Origin: Archivesica marissinica
Lineage: Eukaryota > Mollusca > Bivalvia > Venerida > Vesicomyidae
Length of the DNA: 64,000 nt
Assembly (NCBI GenBank): GCA_014843695.1
Contig: CM026400.1
Span: 45,608,638-45,672,637 of the forward strand
Direction: 5' to 3'
How positions within the stretch are numbered: the first letter of the stretch is position 1; each line of letters starts with the position of its first letter. The position numbers and the translations under genes are program-made. The notes beneath the pieces were generated by a model that did no database searches, was not told the origin of the DNA, and was given only the letters and a program-made list of their open reading frames with translations. Below are positions 34,201 to 41,030 of the stretch, piece after piece.

Positions 34201-35906
34201 CCAGAAGAAGGGATGGATTCTCTGAACACAATTTAGTGGAGAGGAGTGAAGATCGGAATAAGTATTCCGTTAAGCTCCGGAACAACCTGAATGGTTAATC
34301 GAGTCGGGCTGAGCTTCCGGGAGGTGGCGCTATCTATTGGATGGTTGGCACTGATCACTTTTACTGCTCTCGTTGAAGATAAACATCGGAGACTAAGTAT
34401 CGTTAGACTAACATAAAATAATGGTAACATCAATAAAAATTTGAATCCCTGATAATAGTATAGTTGTTTCTTAACATACCGCTGGTCTTGACATACCGAG
34501 GCATCCGCAATTTTTAAGAACAAGGTAAAATAACGCCACCTATCATTCTTTCCATTGGATCATTGTTGACCCAGAAATGTAAACATGTGTTGATAAACAA
34601 GAAATCATAAACTGTCAACGTAAGTGGCGAGTAATTTACTGATGCTTAGTGAATATCAAGATCTATGCAAAATTACCCCACCCCTTTATCTGATAAAATG
34701 TTCCAAATGTCCATAATATATATATTTATGTTCATTCCAACTTCGTAAAATGGCGGTCTGCTATCTGGTATTTATGAATGAAAATGTTTTGATCACATGT
34801 TTAGGTTACTACGTAATTCCCGTATTACCAAATATGGGCATAATTTTAAGGTCCGAGACGCGTTTTCTACTGAATGATTATTTTTCAAAACAGTTTTCCC
34901 ACCAAATTTAGTATTTTTTATTAAAAACAAGTTGATGTTCATATCTATGGAACTTTCTCCCGTGATGTACATCTATTGACATATGGTGATATAGCCAGAT
35001 TCCCGCATTTTATTATTCATAAAAAGTAGGCCCATCGTGGGCCTAAAGCTATTTGTTGTTTTCTGGTGGGAGATTAAAAAGATATTCATGTTGTATGTTA
35101 AAATGATAAATTTACTGCTACACTTACATATAATATAGATTAAGGTCTATATCAAATACTCACATACTTTTATTACGACTACCTTTGTGTAAACACCCAA
35201 ATCATTGCCTTGGCCATTTGCCACGGTATACTCGGAACTAGTGACTATGTAATTGCTGACACGATGGCGCCAAAAACATGATAAACACAAGTGATTCCCA
35301 ATAGTATTTCTTCTTTATGTATTTGTAATGTTGAAGTGGAGAAGTCATAGGATGAAGCAAAATGAGTTTTAAATTCAGGTACATAATAGTATATCTGTAG
35401 TTTGGTTTTTAATAGCTAATACCGCGATATACCCACAATGCATCCTATGCATATTTATTATTAATTTATTAGTTATTGTACGAACATTGTTCAGATTTTG
35501 TGTTTTTGAAATATATCTATCAATTGATACTGTACTCATGACTGATAGTCATGGTAGGTTTATTTATAGAATTAGTCATTATAAATATCCACATAATCCA
35601 CATTTATCTTCAAATGGAGGGTAATCGGTTAATGTTTGTATTTTGTTTCAATAGAGGTATTAATCCACATATTAGGAGAGACTCAGACCTCCTGAAATTC
35701 TTCATAAGTCGTAATTTACTTCTCAAATTACGACAATATCGTGTAGCAGATAATTTATTCTCGTCACGAAAACACGTGACAAATATTGAAATAAAAAACT
35801 TACCAACACCTCCCACCGTTCCAACTCCTCTTGTCAACAATTTGAACCACCAGGAAACCTGGTCGTCCTCCGCCGCTTTGTTACCTTGGTCGCCGGTTCC
35901 TTGCAT
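17913..35906 (-). CDS. Flower / CACFD1-type tetraspan membrane protein, complete in five coding exons
   Basis: Joined exons 35906-35804, 32684-32612, 29226-29101, 20343-20236 and 18030-17913 encode 175 residues, close to the 170-195 usual for Flower. All four introns are GT-AG with matching phases (1, 2, 2, 2). The start is set by an in-frame TAA six bases before the ATG. Landmarks: [11 protein letters not shown] before the first membrane segment (about 35-52), a second segment ending in the conserved VVLEAPCCC (residues 66-74, whose Glu is conserved in the family), a third segment (96-115), then [15 protein letters not shown] (122-137), the most conserved stretch. Flower sits on synaptic and other vesicles and is reported to act in calcium-linked endocytosis; in Drosophila its C-terminal splice forms signal cell fitness. 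Here only one C-terminal exon is seen. The introns are swollen with satellites and mobile elements. Confidence 0.94.
18150..18970 (+). pseudogene. 3' end of a CR1/L2-like LINE, in Flower intron 4
   Basis: From about 18160 to 18691 it encodes the C-terminal end of a LINE polyprotein: [28 protein letters not shown], then [14 protein letters not shown]. The 3' untranslated part ends 'gcgctatataagtttggtat' followed by a (TAA)n tail. It lacks the reverse transcriptase core, so it is a 5'-truncated copy. It is antisense to Flower. Confidence 0.88.
19207..19428. mobile_element. Non-autonomous hAT-like element (family 'CAGGGTTCCC')
   Basis: Starts cagggttcccactgtcggtcg and ends cagacagaggaaaccctg. 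It is full of 'attggc' motifs. An inverted relative lies at 60132-60380. Confidence 0.78.
19471..20135. repeat. Minisatellite, 27-35 bp unit, in Flower intron 4
   Basis: About 20 copies of atctgtaaatcaacttgaatactagctac. Units differ in a short linker (taggaat, cggtat, cagtgt or none), and the order of linker types repeats, showing block duplication. It ends about 100 bases from Flower exon 4. Confidence 0.96.
20236..20343 (-). CDS. Flower coding exon 4
   Basis: The acceptor tatttttcag ends at 20344 and the donor GTGAGT starts at 20235. Encodes [17 protein letters not shown] and [14 protein letters not shown], the last two membrane segments and the family's best conserved motif. Confidence 0.95.
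20384..20430. mobile_element. hAT terminal fragment
   Basis: The stretch aaggatggcaacgagtag resembles the left end of the element at 16434. No partner end was found. Confidence 0.4.
20642..20883. mobile_element. TTAA-flanked MITE, family 1, full length
   Basis: TTAACCCATTCAACACC to ggtgttgaaagggttaa, with the central palindrome gagacggctcgtcacgagcc. Confidence 0.93.
20884..21669. other. Flower intron 3, no feature recognised
   Basis: AT-rich unique sequence without repeats or exon-like segments that I can support. Confidence 0.4.
21682..21970 (+). mobile_element. SINE family 1 (tRNA-Thr-like head), nearly full length
   Basis: Has the A box, the anticodon arm 'ggactggtaatccaggg', the B box 'ggttcgatcc' and the full body to 'cgataaataaacgtaaaac'. 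'taagacatt' flanks both sides as a target duplication. Confidence 0.92.
22076..22340 (-). mobile_element. SINE family 1 (tRNA-Thr-like head)
   Basis: Minus-strand copy of the element at 21682, including B box and anticodon arm. Confidence 0.92.
22341..22675. other. Flower intron 3, no gene
   Basis: AT-rich, with loose repeats of 'aatggcttctaatgatcc' and 'caattgatcc' at 22395-22520. No exon-like segment. Confidence 0.4.
22676..22772. repeat. Short G-rich tandem array
   Basis: Degenerate copies of gtgggggtattgtcc, the same motif as the array at 23838-23945. Confidence 0.8.
23078..23130 (-). mobile_element. SINE family 1, 3' fragment
   Basis: Only the segment tacgtttatttatc-tcgct-tcggttgcccatatg is present. 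Confidence 0.7.
23247..23433 (+). mobile_element. SINE family 1, internally deleted
   Basis: The complete tRNA-like head (cagacggatctgtagcccagtgg to gatcccccgtctg) is followed by a body lacking about 100 bases between 'gtctttcagat' and 'cctccaaaatc'. Confidence 0.9.
23452..23757 (+). pseudogene. C-terminal remnant of a MULE-type transposase
   Basis: A 101-codon open stretch ends at TGA 23755-23757. It contains [21 protein letters not shown] followed by [16 protein letters not shown]. This Arg-Thr-Asn-Asn plus His-Ala-His pattern is typical of the C-terminal part of MULE (Mutator-like) transposase domains, often joined to FLYWCH fingers. The DDE catalytic part is absent, and the piece begins just after a SINE. 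It is much more GC-rich than the intron around it, which suggests recent arrival. A short exon of a host gene derived from a MULE is less likely but not excluded. Confidence 0.7.
23838..23945. repeat. Short G-rich tandem array
   Basis: Six copies of ggtgggggttttgtcc and variants, as at 22676. Confidence 0.85.
24286..25189. mobile_element. Possible hAT-type relic with a nested element
   Basis: The start 'ggggtgggtattgtcacaaac' looks like a hAT end and is followed by repeated 'gatattgcgatatt'. No clean right end is seen; the position where it would lie is occupied by the 53-bp array. Low confidence. Confidence 0.35.
24491..24784. mobile_element. Non-autonomous element with 'CCGTAGCCA' inverted ends
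   Basis: ctggcccgtagccacactgag on the left and gcctctggctacgg on the right are inverted. 'ttgcctcggtt' occurs near both ends. Confidence 0.6.
25190..25820. repeat. Satellite, 53 bp unit, in Flower intron 3
   Basis: About 12 copies, each with 'catggatatgatattgtcgaga' split over the core and 'accgcaataatcgg'. Divergence rises toward both ends. The unit includes the palindrome-like 'ctgcagtacatgg'. Confidence 0.95.
26417..26670 (+). pseudogene. N-terminal fragment of a hAT-family transposase
   Basis: Reads [20 protein letters not shown], then after a frame change [21 protein letters not shown] and [15 protein letters not shown] before a stop. This Trp/Cys-x2-Cys/His arrangement is the TTF-like zinc finger found in KIAA1586/ZNF862-like hAT proteins. 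Broken by a frameshift near 26528. Confidence 0.75.
27074..27245 (+). mobile_element. SINE family 2, 5'-truncated
   Basis: Begins at 'ttcgagccccactgg' and keeps the full tail. It is flanked by a perfect 16-bp target duplication, aaaactaagagtagag (27058-27073 and 27246-27261). Confidence 0.95.
27356..28215. other. Flower intron 3, no feature recognised
   Basis: AT-rich unique sequence. 'gccaagggaggtaatag' is repeated twice at 28037-28083. Nothing exon-like. Confidence 0.4.
28216..28477. mobile_element. Inverted-repeat element 'CAAACCTG' with an (AGCC)n tract
   Basis: Ends tacagtcaaacctgtg and cacaggtttgactgta are inverted. The motif 'aagcagcc' has grown into about nine AGCC repeats (28238-28275). 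Three tandem copies of 'ggttggctgcttaatggaggtgaccac' (split) lie on the right. Confidence 0.88.
28560..28991. mobile_element. TTAA-flanked MITE, family 2, hosting a SINE
   Basis: Ends TTAACCCTTAAAATGCTG and cagcacagtaagggttaa, with internal inverted 'gcatagagcc' segments. The SINE at 28711-28952 splits it. Confidence 0.88.
28711..28952 (+). mobile_element. SINE family 2 (tRNA-Leu-like head), full length
   Basis: A box 'gatagcgcagtggatgcgc', anticodon arm 'ttcgcttcaggtgcgaa', B box 'agttcgagccc', the 'gtggcgatggattccatcagg' body and the 'gaacttgtttcgcaatcg' tail are all present. Flanked by aaaa(t/c)gaatct. Confidence 0.95.
29101..29226 (-). CDS. Flower coding exon 3
   Basis: Acceptor ttgtctctttcag, donor GTAAGTATC. 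Encodes [15 protein letters not shown], then FIDNIGKF and [11 protein letters not shown]. It carries the conserved Glu-Ala-Pro and the extracellular or lumenal loop. Confidence 0.95.
29262..29607. mobile_element. MITE family 2 fragment split by a SINE
   Basis: Left end TTAACCCGTTGCACTTTAG at 29262. It resumes after the SINE at 29558 (gcaaacagcatagagccag). The right end is missing. It starts only 35 bases upstream of the acceptor of Flower exon 3. Confidence 0.75.
29297..29557 (+). mobile_element. SINE family 3, full length
   Basis: tRNA-like head from 'cggctgtccgattagcg' through 'gggttcgatcctcgg', the body 'ggtactccggtttcctccc', and the tail 'gaacttgcttcgcaatcgttg'. Confidence 0.92.
29648..31893. 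repeat. Satellite, 18 bp unit rich in CACGTG, in Flower intron 2
   Basis: About 125 head-to-tail copies of tgctgcatcatatacacg, with a second variant (tgccacgttacatacacg) scattered through it. Each unit junction forms CACGTG, a perfect E-box palindrome, or CACATG. Because 18 is divisible by three and the unit has no stop, both strands stay open for more than 740 codons, which does not indicate a protein. Confidence 0.98.
31897..31927. mobile_element. MITE family 1 end, remnant
   Basis: tttttgtaagcct followed by agtgttgaaagggttaa, the right end of family 1, directly after the 18-bp satellite. Confidence 0.7.
31928..32433. other. Flower intron 2, no feature recognised
   Basis: A scrap resembling a transposon end ('ctggcccgtagctatgggg', 32197) is present. 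Nothing else supported. Confidence 0.4.
32434..32595 (+). mobile_element. SINE family 3, degraded
   Basis: Matches 'gacaggtgggtttt', 'gggtacaccgcattcctgtcacacgaatgaccacc' in pieces, and the tail. It lies 16 bases from the donor of Flower exon 2. Confidence 0.75.
32612..32684 (-). CDS. Flower coding exon 2
   Basis: Acceptor ttgtatttatttcag, donor GTAAGTATT. The 73 bases encode [10 protein letters not shown] and SCLVGAILE in the first membrane region. The open frame runs on upstream of the acceptor, but phase and family length fit the acceptor chosen. Confidence 0.88.
32869..33062 (-). mobile_element. SINE family 2 copy
   Basis: Minus-strand match from the tail ('tttattttagcttgattgcg') to the head ('cactgcactatcacgacttccac'). 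Confidence 0.88.
33125..33283 (+). mobile_element. SINE family 2, both ends clipped
   Basis: Starts in the head ('gaatgcgtgttcgcttcagg') and stops at 'gtctccagagtgatta', where the next element begins. Confidence 0.85.
33284..33684. mobile_element. Short relative of the element at 8456-9063
   Basis: Same ends (aaagcaacattatatcgta and its diverged inverse) and the same 'aaccgtcgtat-cgcgaatttgtttatc' interior, with about 200 bases deleted. Confidence 0.8.
33723..33928 (-). mobile_element. SINE family 4 copy
   Basis: Minus-strand copy: 'cctgggcatgcttagccgacc', 'ggttaaccagtactaagcaatg', 'gtatcgaacacagaccgttcg' (B-box region) and 'gacgctctacc'. Confidence 0.85.
33929..34330. repeat. Two diverged copies of an unidentified segment
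   Basis: 'aagcgaagggttgacctc' (33991) and 'aagcgaagggttcacctc' (34151) each lead to 'ccagaag' and 'ggattctct'. A third partial copy of the end lies at 33690-33720. The function is unknown. Confidence 0.5.
34331..35803. other. Flower intron 1, no feature recognised
   Basis: AT-rich, largely unique. No repeats or coding segments that I can support. Confidence 0.4.
35804..35906 (-). CDS. Flower coding exon 1
   Basis: ATG at 35906, with TAA six bases upstream in the same frame and A at -3. Encodes [16 protein letters not shown] and [18 protein letters not shown]. Donor GTAAGTTTT. This is the N-terminal cytosolic region before the first membrane span. Confidence 0.92.
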
Positions 35907-36170
35907 ATTTTAAAATGTTTGATTAGTAAATTACAATTACAATTTACTCATGATCATACGATATTTGATTTTGACATATGTGTAAGACGTGGATGTTTAC
36001 ATGCCTCGTTTTGGAGATATACCGCGGGATAGGGGAAGTAAGTAGAACAACATTTAGGTTATACACCACCAAATTATATTGCATTGACTTGTCAAGTGAC
36101 CAAGTGCGTCAAAGAGTAACTACTGTCCAAATACTCATTTATTTATCTTCGCCCAGTGGTTAATCGGGGA

Positions 36171-36407
36171 AGTGGAAGTTGTGATAGCGCATTGGATGCG
36201 CGTTCGCTTCAGGTGCGAAAGGTCCGGAGTTCGAGCCCTGCTGGAGCCATTACGATTGTGCCATAAGGCAAGACATTTAATTTCCACGTTGCCTCTTCTC
36301 TCTCCCTCGTGGCGATGGATTCCACCAGGAATGAAGTCTCGAGAGTGATTAATATAAGTTATAAGAACTTGTTTCGCAATCGAGCTAAAATAAATTTGTA
36401 TAAACTA
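36171..36407 (+). mobile_element. SINE family 2, full length
   Basis: All boxes present as at 28711. 'taatcg' flanks both sides. It lies about 265 bases upstream of the Flower start. Confidence 0.93.
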
Positions 36408-36925
36408 AACTAATCGCGGCAACGTCTCAGTGAAAGCGACCCACTATGATAAACCAGTATTAACTACAGAAACGACCTATAACTTTTTTTTCCCTAAATA
36501 TTCATTAATTTCTTTTACAGTTTGTTATTGTAATTCATAAATTACACTATTACGCAAAGTTTTGTTGAACTTTTTTACGAGTTTGTATCATTTTAATAAA
36601 AAAATATGTGTACCCAATGTCTTTCCCGTGAAATCTAGATTATGATAAACGAATTACAACTACGGACACGACCAATATCAATTTTATTTTTAAACCTTCC
36701 CTAATGTAAAAAAGTAACTCCCCGGTCGTAAAAAGTCTGGCACCCCAGGCGTAGAAAAATTACCCCACCTGTAAAAATGTGATCCCCGTAAAATAATGAC
36801 TGCACTCACAATTCCATCTCTTCCGCACTCAAAAGAAGATATATATTATTTTAAGTAATATGTCGTTCGCCCGTCTGACTGTCTGTCTATACATCCGACC
36901 GTCTGTTCGTCACAGAGCATATATG
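36408..36925. other. No gene recognised
   Basis: AT-rich. 'taaaaa-gt-a-cccc' motifs recur loosely at 36710-36800, and 'gtctgactgtctgtctatac' near 36870 belongs to the repeat region that follows. Confidence 0.35.
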
Positions 36926-37565
36926 TTCAACATATCTAAATTAGGTTGGGGAATGGCCTGGTGGGGGAATACCAGTACATAAATGCACTAGGATAGGGTC
37001 TGGTGAGGTTCATCAGTGCGTAAATAGACTAATAAAGAGCCTGATGGGGAAGCCCGGTGCTTAAATAGACTTGGGAAGGTCCGGGTGGGTTACCCGGTTG
37101 CTTTGATATACTATGGAAGGGCCTGGTGGGGATTCCACAATACTTATAAAGTACCACACAAGGACTTGGTGGTGGTACTCCAATACTGAAGTATACTAGG
37201 GAATGGTCTGGTGGTGTACCCCAATTTTTATAATAACTAGGGAATGGCTTGGCGGGGTAACCCAGTGCGCATGCTTAGTTAGACTTAGGGAAGGTCCTGG
37301 CGGATTACCCTATTGCTTACATAGGCTAGAGAAGGGCCCGGTGGGGGCACATCAGTATTTAATTAGACTAGCTGGTGAAGTACCCATTACTGACATAGAG
37401 TAAGGAAGGGCCCGGTTGGGTATCTAAGTGCTTCAATAGATTTAGGGAAGGTCCATGTTGGTTAGCACATTCATTTATTAGGGCTATGTGAATGGCCTGA
37501 TGGTGTACCACAAGTACTTAGATAGACCAAGGAAAGCCATGGTGGGGTACCCCAGTACTTGTCCC
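36926..37565. repeat. Degenerate array, about 41 bp unit
   Basis: Around 15 diverged copies of 'gggaaggtcctggtggggtac' plus 'cccagtgcttaaatagacta'. Further copies lie at 38100-38340 and 38670-38760, so it is an old array broken up by insertions. Confidence 0.85.
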
Positions 37566-37599
37566 CCGTATATTCGAAGAAATATAGGGGCTTATACAT

Positions 37600-38098
37600 G
37601 TAGTAATGGTCTTCGTCCGTCTTTCCGTAACAAAAGTTGTCCGCTCTCTAACTGGAGTCACTATTGTCCAATCTTCTTCACACTTGGTCACATGTATTAT
37701 TGTCATAATATCTTGCATACGTTAGGTAAGCAGCCTGGTCGTCTTAGTAACACTCGCGTTATGGGCCTTAGGTTGTTAAAATCTTCTGATTTGGGCTATA
37801 TCCGCTCTCTAGCTGGGCAAATTATTATCCAATCTTTTTCATACTTGCTTATCAATGTTTATTGGCATAGTGTTTTGGTAATGTTCGATAACCAGTCTGG
37901 TCGTCTCAGTAACGCTTGAGTTTAAGACCATTGGATGGTTAAATGTTCCCCGATGTCCTCTCTCTGTCTGAAGTAAGTATTATCCAATATTCTTCAAACA
38001 TGGTCACAATGTTAAGTAACATAATATATCCGGCAAGTTCGATAAACAGTCTGATCGTATCATTAACACCTCAGTTATGGCCGTCGAGTAATTATTAC
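37600..38098. repeat. Three diverged tandem copies of a 155-170 bp segment
   Basis: Each has 'ctctctaactgg', 'attgtccaatcttcttca-acttgg' and 'cagcctggtcgtcttagtaac' in order. The second and third copies are more worn. Confidence 0.8.
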
Positions 38099-38099
38099 C

Positions 38100-38345
38100 G
38101 TTTTGTGACCAAACTATGGTGTGGTACACCAGTAACTGTGTTACAATTTCTTGTTATATTAGAGAAGAGACTTGTGGGATACCCCGGTACTTAAATATTC
38201 TACAGAATGCCTCTATGGGACACATCAGTACTTAAATAGACTAGGGAAATGACTGTTGCGGTACACCAGTATACAACTGGACTAGGGAGGGCCTGGTGGT
38301 ACCCTAATGCTTAAACAGACTAGGTGATGACCTGGTTGAGTCCAA
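38100..38345. repeat. Further copies of the 41-bp degenerate repeat
   Basis: 'gtacttaaatagactaggg' motifs as at 36926-37565. Confidence 0.75.
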
Positions 38346-38357
38346 CGTTCTTAGATA

Positions 38358-38672
38358 TACAGTAAAGTCTGTCTTAAGCAGCCAGTCTGGTCAACAATAA
38401 AGTCCGACAAGACTCCTGATCATTTCTTGGAAGACGGAAGATGAGGAAGTAGTGAAAGTGGCTGCTTGGCACAGGTGACTGTTTAATAGTGGTCAAATAT
38501 ATAATAAGATGCCAGTATGGGAATCTGGAGGCCGGCTGCTTAATAGTGGTGATATGCTTGTTTTCCAATCCAAATTATTTCTCTTGTAACACTTTATTCT
38601 TATATGTTATTTTCTGAATAAAAATATGTTTAAACTAATAGTGGTGACCACTATCACATGTTTGACTGTACT
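38358..38672. mobile_element. Inverted-repeat element 'CAAACCTG', long copy
   Basis: Left 'acagtaaagtctgtcttaagcagcc', split over the end, and right 'gtgaccactatcacatgtttgactgta', with 'ggctgcttaatagtgg' inside. Confidence 0.7.
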
Positions 38673-38844
38673 AGGGAAGGTCCCGATGGGGTTACACCGG
38701 TGCTTAAATAGATCAAGGAATGGTCTGGTTTGATAGTCCATTGCTTAAATAGACGCCTGTTTGTTTGTAGTTTGTTTTTTGTATATAGAGTCGCAGCAAC
38801 AGCTAAGGTTATTCAGCGACTTCCGTTTTAAGTGGTGTAGGAAG

Positions 38845-38960
38845 GTGCCCCAGGGAGGGTACCCGTGTAGAATCACCGACCTTCCGCAAGCCAACTGGAT
38901 AGCTTCCTCGCATTAAAGAATTCGACACCTCTGGTGGGATTTGTACCTACAACGGTGAGG
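38845..38960 (-). mobile_element. SINE family 5 copy
   Basis: 'tagaatcaccgaccttccg' then 'aattcgacacctctggtggg', inverse of 2103-2275. Confidence 0.7.
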
Positions 38961-39325
38961 AGCTTAAATTAGACGTAGGACTTCATTCAAGCAGATGTTT
39001 ATGTCACCAACAAGACTACTATGTGTGAGTACTAGTGGGTTTTGGCTTCCGACGGGTCTGTGTCCGATCCTCGCTGTCGATGCAGTTTTGAACCGGTCAG
39101 TTTACTTTTGATCGTATATTGGAGTGGGGTGGATTGAGGTGAGTCCTACATATATATGATGTCTCGTGTTGATCCGATGTTCTTAACATTAGCTACACAT
39201 GCTATTCTGGATGACATGTGTGTGAACAGCGTGGATTAACCTGTCAGTATGCACAAACCGATTTAAAAGTTGATGGATATCTGTTTTTATTTTGTCTATA
39301 CATGTACATATTTATTTTAACAATA
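38961..39325. other. No gene recognised
   Basis: Unique sequence, nothing supported. Confidence 0.35.
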
Positions 39326-39600
39326 CAATTCTGTGTGTGTGTGTTTATTTATCGTCGCTACCGGTTGCCCACATGAGCAAAGCCCCCTGACGATATTAGG
39401 CATTTGGGGGATAGTGCAATGACACAGAAATAGACCCATTCCAGAGTCTCCTTTGGTTCTTTTACGTACACGGTGTAAAGCACCGACACGAGCTATCGGT
39501 TTAAAGTCTCATCCGAAAGACTATGATATTAGTCATTTTAGTATGGTGTAGCGGGGGAACGAACCTGCGACCCATGAATTACGAGTCCAGCGTTACCACT
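39326..39600 (-). mobile_element. SINE family 1 (tRNA-Thr-like head)
   Basis: Minus-strand copy from 'gtgtttatttatcgtcgctacc' to 'acgagtccagcgttaccac'. Confidence 0.9.
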
Positions 39601-39655
39601 GATCCGCTATTAATTGTGTACATTACGTTTTCACATATGTACTCAAAAGCCTGCA

Positions 39656-40215
39656 CAGTTATATGGGAATAATAAAGTCTAACTGCAATGTGGAAGAAAT
39701 GCAAACATTGGTTCAATACCACGTTTACAAAACAAAGGAACACTAAAAGTCTAACTGCAATGTGAAAGAAATGCAAACATTGGTTCAATACCACGTTTTC
39801 AAAACAAAGGAACAATAAAAGTCTGACTGCAATGTGAAAGAAATGCAAACAGTGGTTCAATACCACGTTTTCAAAACACAGGAACAATAAAAGTCTGACT
39901 GCAATGTGAAAGAAATGCAAACATTGGTTCAATACCACGTTTACAAAACAAAGGAACAATAAAAGTTTGACTACAATGTGAAAGAAATGCAAACATTTAT
40001 TCATTAACTACATTAATACTAAGTTTTTACACATGTTTTCAAATCATAGGAACAATAACAGTTTGACTGCCATGTGTAGGAAATGCAAACCGCTCGCCCA
40101 AAAGTTCAAACATCATCAACGGAAATGCAAACATATGTTTCGGCATCACGTTTCCACATATTTACTGAAAATACTAAACAGTTACGTTACAAAGGAACAA
40201 ATTAAAGTCTGAATG
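39656..40215. repeat. Satellite, 72 bp unit
   Basis: Four good and about three worn copies of 'aagtctgactgcaatgtgaaag', 'aaatgcaaacattggttc' and 'aataccacgttttcaaaac'. The unit is 24 codons long, so the minus strand stays open over 141 codons; a repeat artefact. Confidence 0.95.
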
Positions 40216-41030
40216 GCATGTGAAAGTTGTACTCTAGCCAGTTCAGCTCTTTGCCATACATTGAATACACGTAGACTGTGGTAGTAGTAATTGTTACAAA
40301 CGCAATGATCTCCACCTCAGTGTCCCAAGTTTCATCCGTTTCCATCTTGGACGATTGCAGATATTGCTTTACTGGTTCACGTGTGACATGTCGCATTGTG
40401 TTCTGTTTTCTTTCATGAATGATATGTGTCTCTCACTACACTGTGAACATTTTGTACTCCAAATTCAATGTAACCTAGTGTTCTAAATAGACAATTTCCA
40501 TCTCCTCTCATAGCAACCAGGTCATTATATTGTCGCTGTACCATACCAGGCCTTTCCCCGCAGTCTAGGACTATTTATGTACTAGGGTACCATATTTTAG
40601 CACAGAATTACCCACAAATCACATATAATGCAGTTAACTGACAGGGGCGTAGCTAGTTATTCCGATGTGCATGCCGAAAAGGCTAGGCTGGTTTGGGGAC
40701 AATCCCTGATCATGTGGATCCCATTAAAATCGTATCCAACTGTTGACCACACGCCACCACACTATGTATAGGATATAAGCCGAAAACGATCAAATATGTA
40801 AAATATTGGACTGTGTGTGGCGCGTTGCGCCGAAGACAGTACCAATATTTTACATATTGGATCCGTATTTTACATATTGGATCTTACTGAAAACACACTT
40901 ATTTAACAAGATCCTACTAATTAAAATTGTTAATTTCGTACATGTAGGATTTAATGTAATACTCTGGCATTTTGACGGCAGTCTAATATTAGTAATAATG
41001 TATGACTACATGACAGTGTTTTAAGTAGAG
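40216..41030. other. Spacer downstream of the zinc-finger gene
   Basis: Contains a transposon-end scrap (caggggcgtagctagtt, 40644) and a small hairpin at 40793-40858 (atatgtaaaatattgg / ccaatattttacatatt). The 3' untranslated part of the zinc-finger gene should lie here; no clear AATAAA was seen. Confidence 0.4.
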
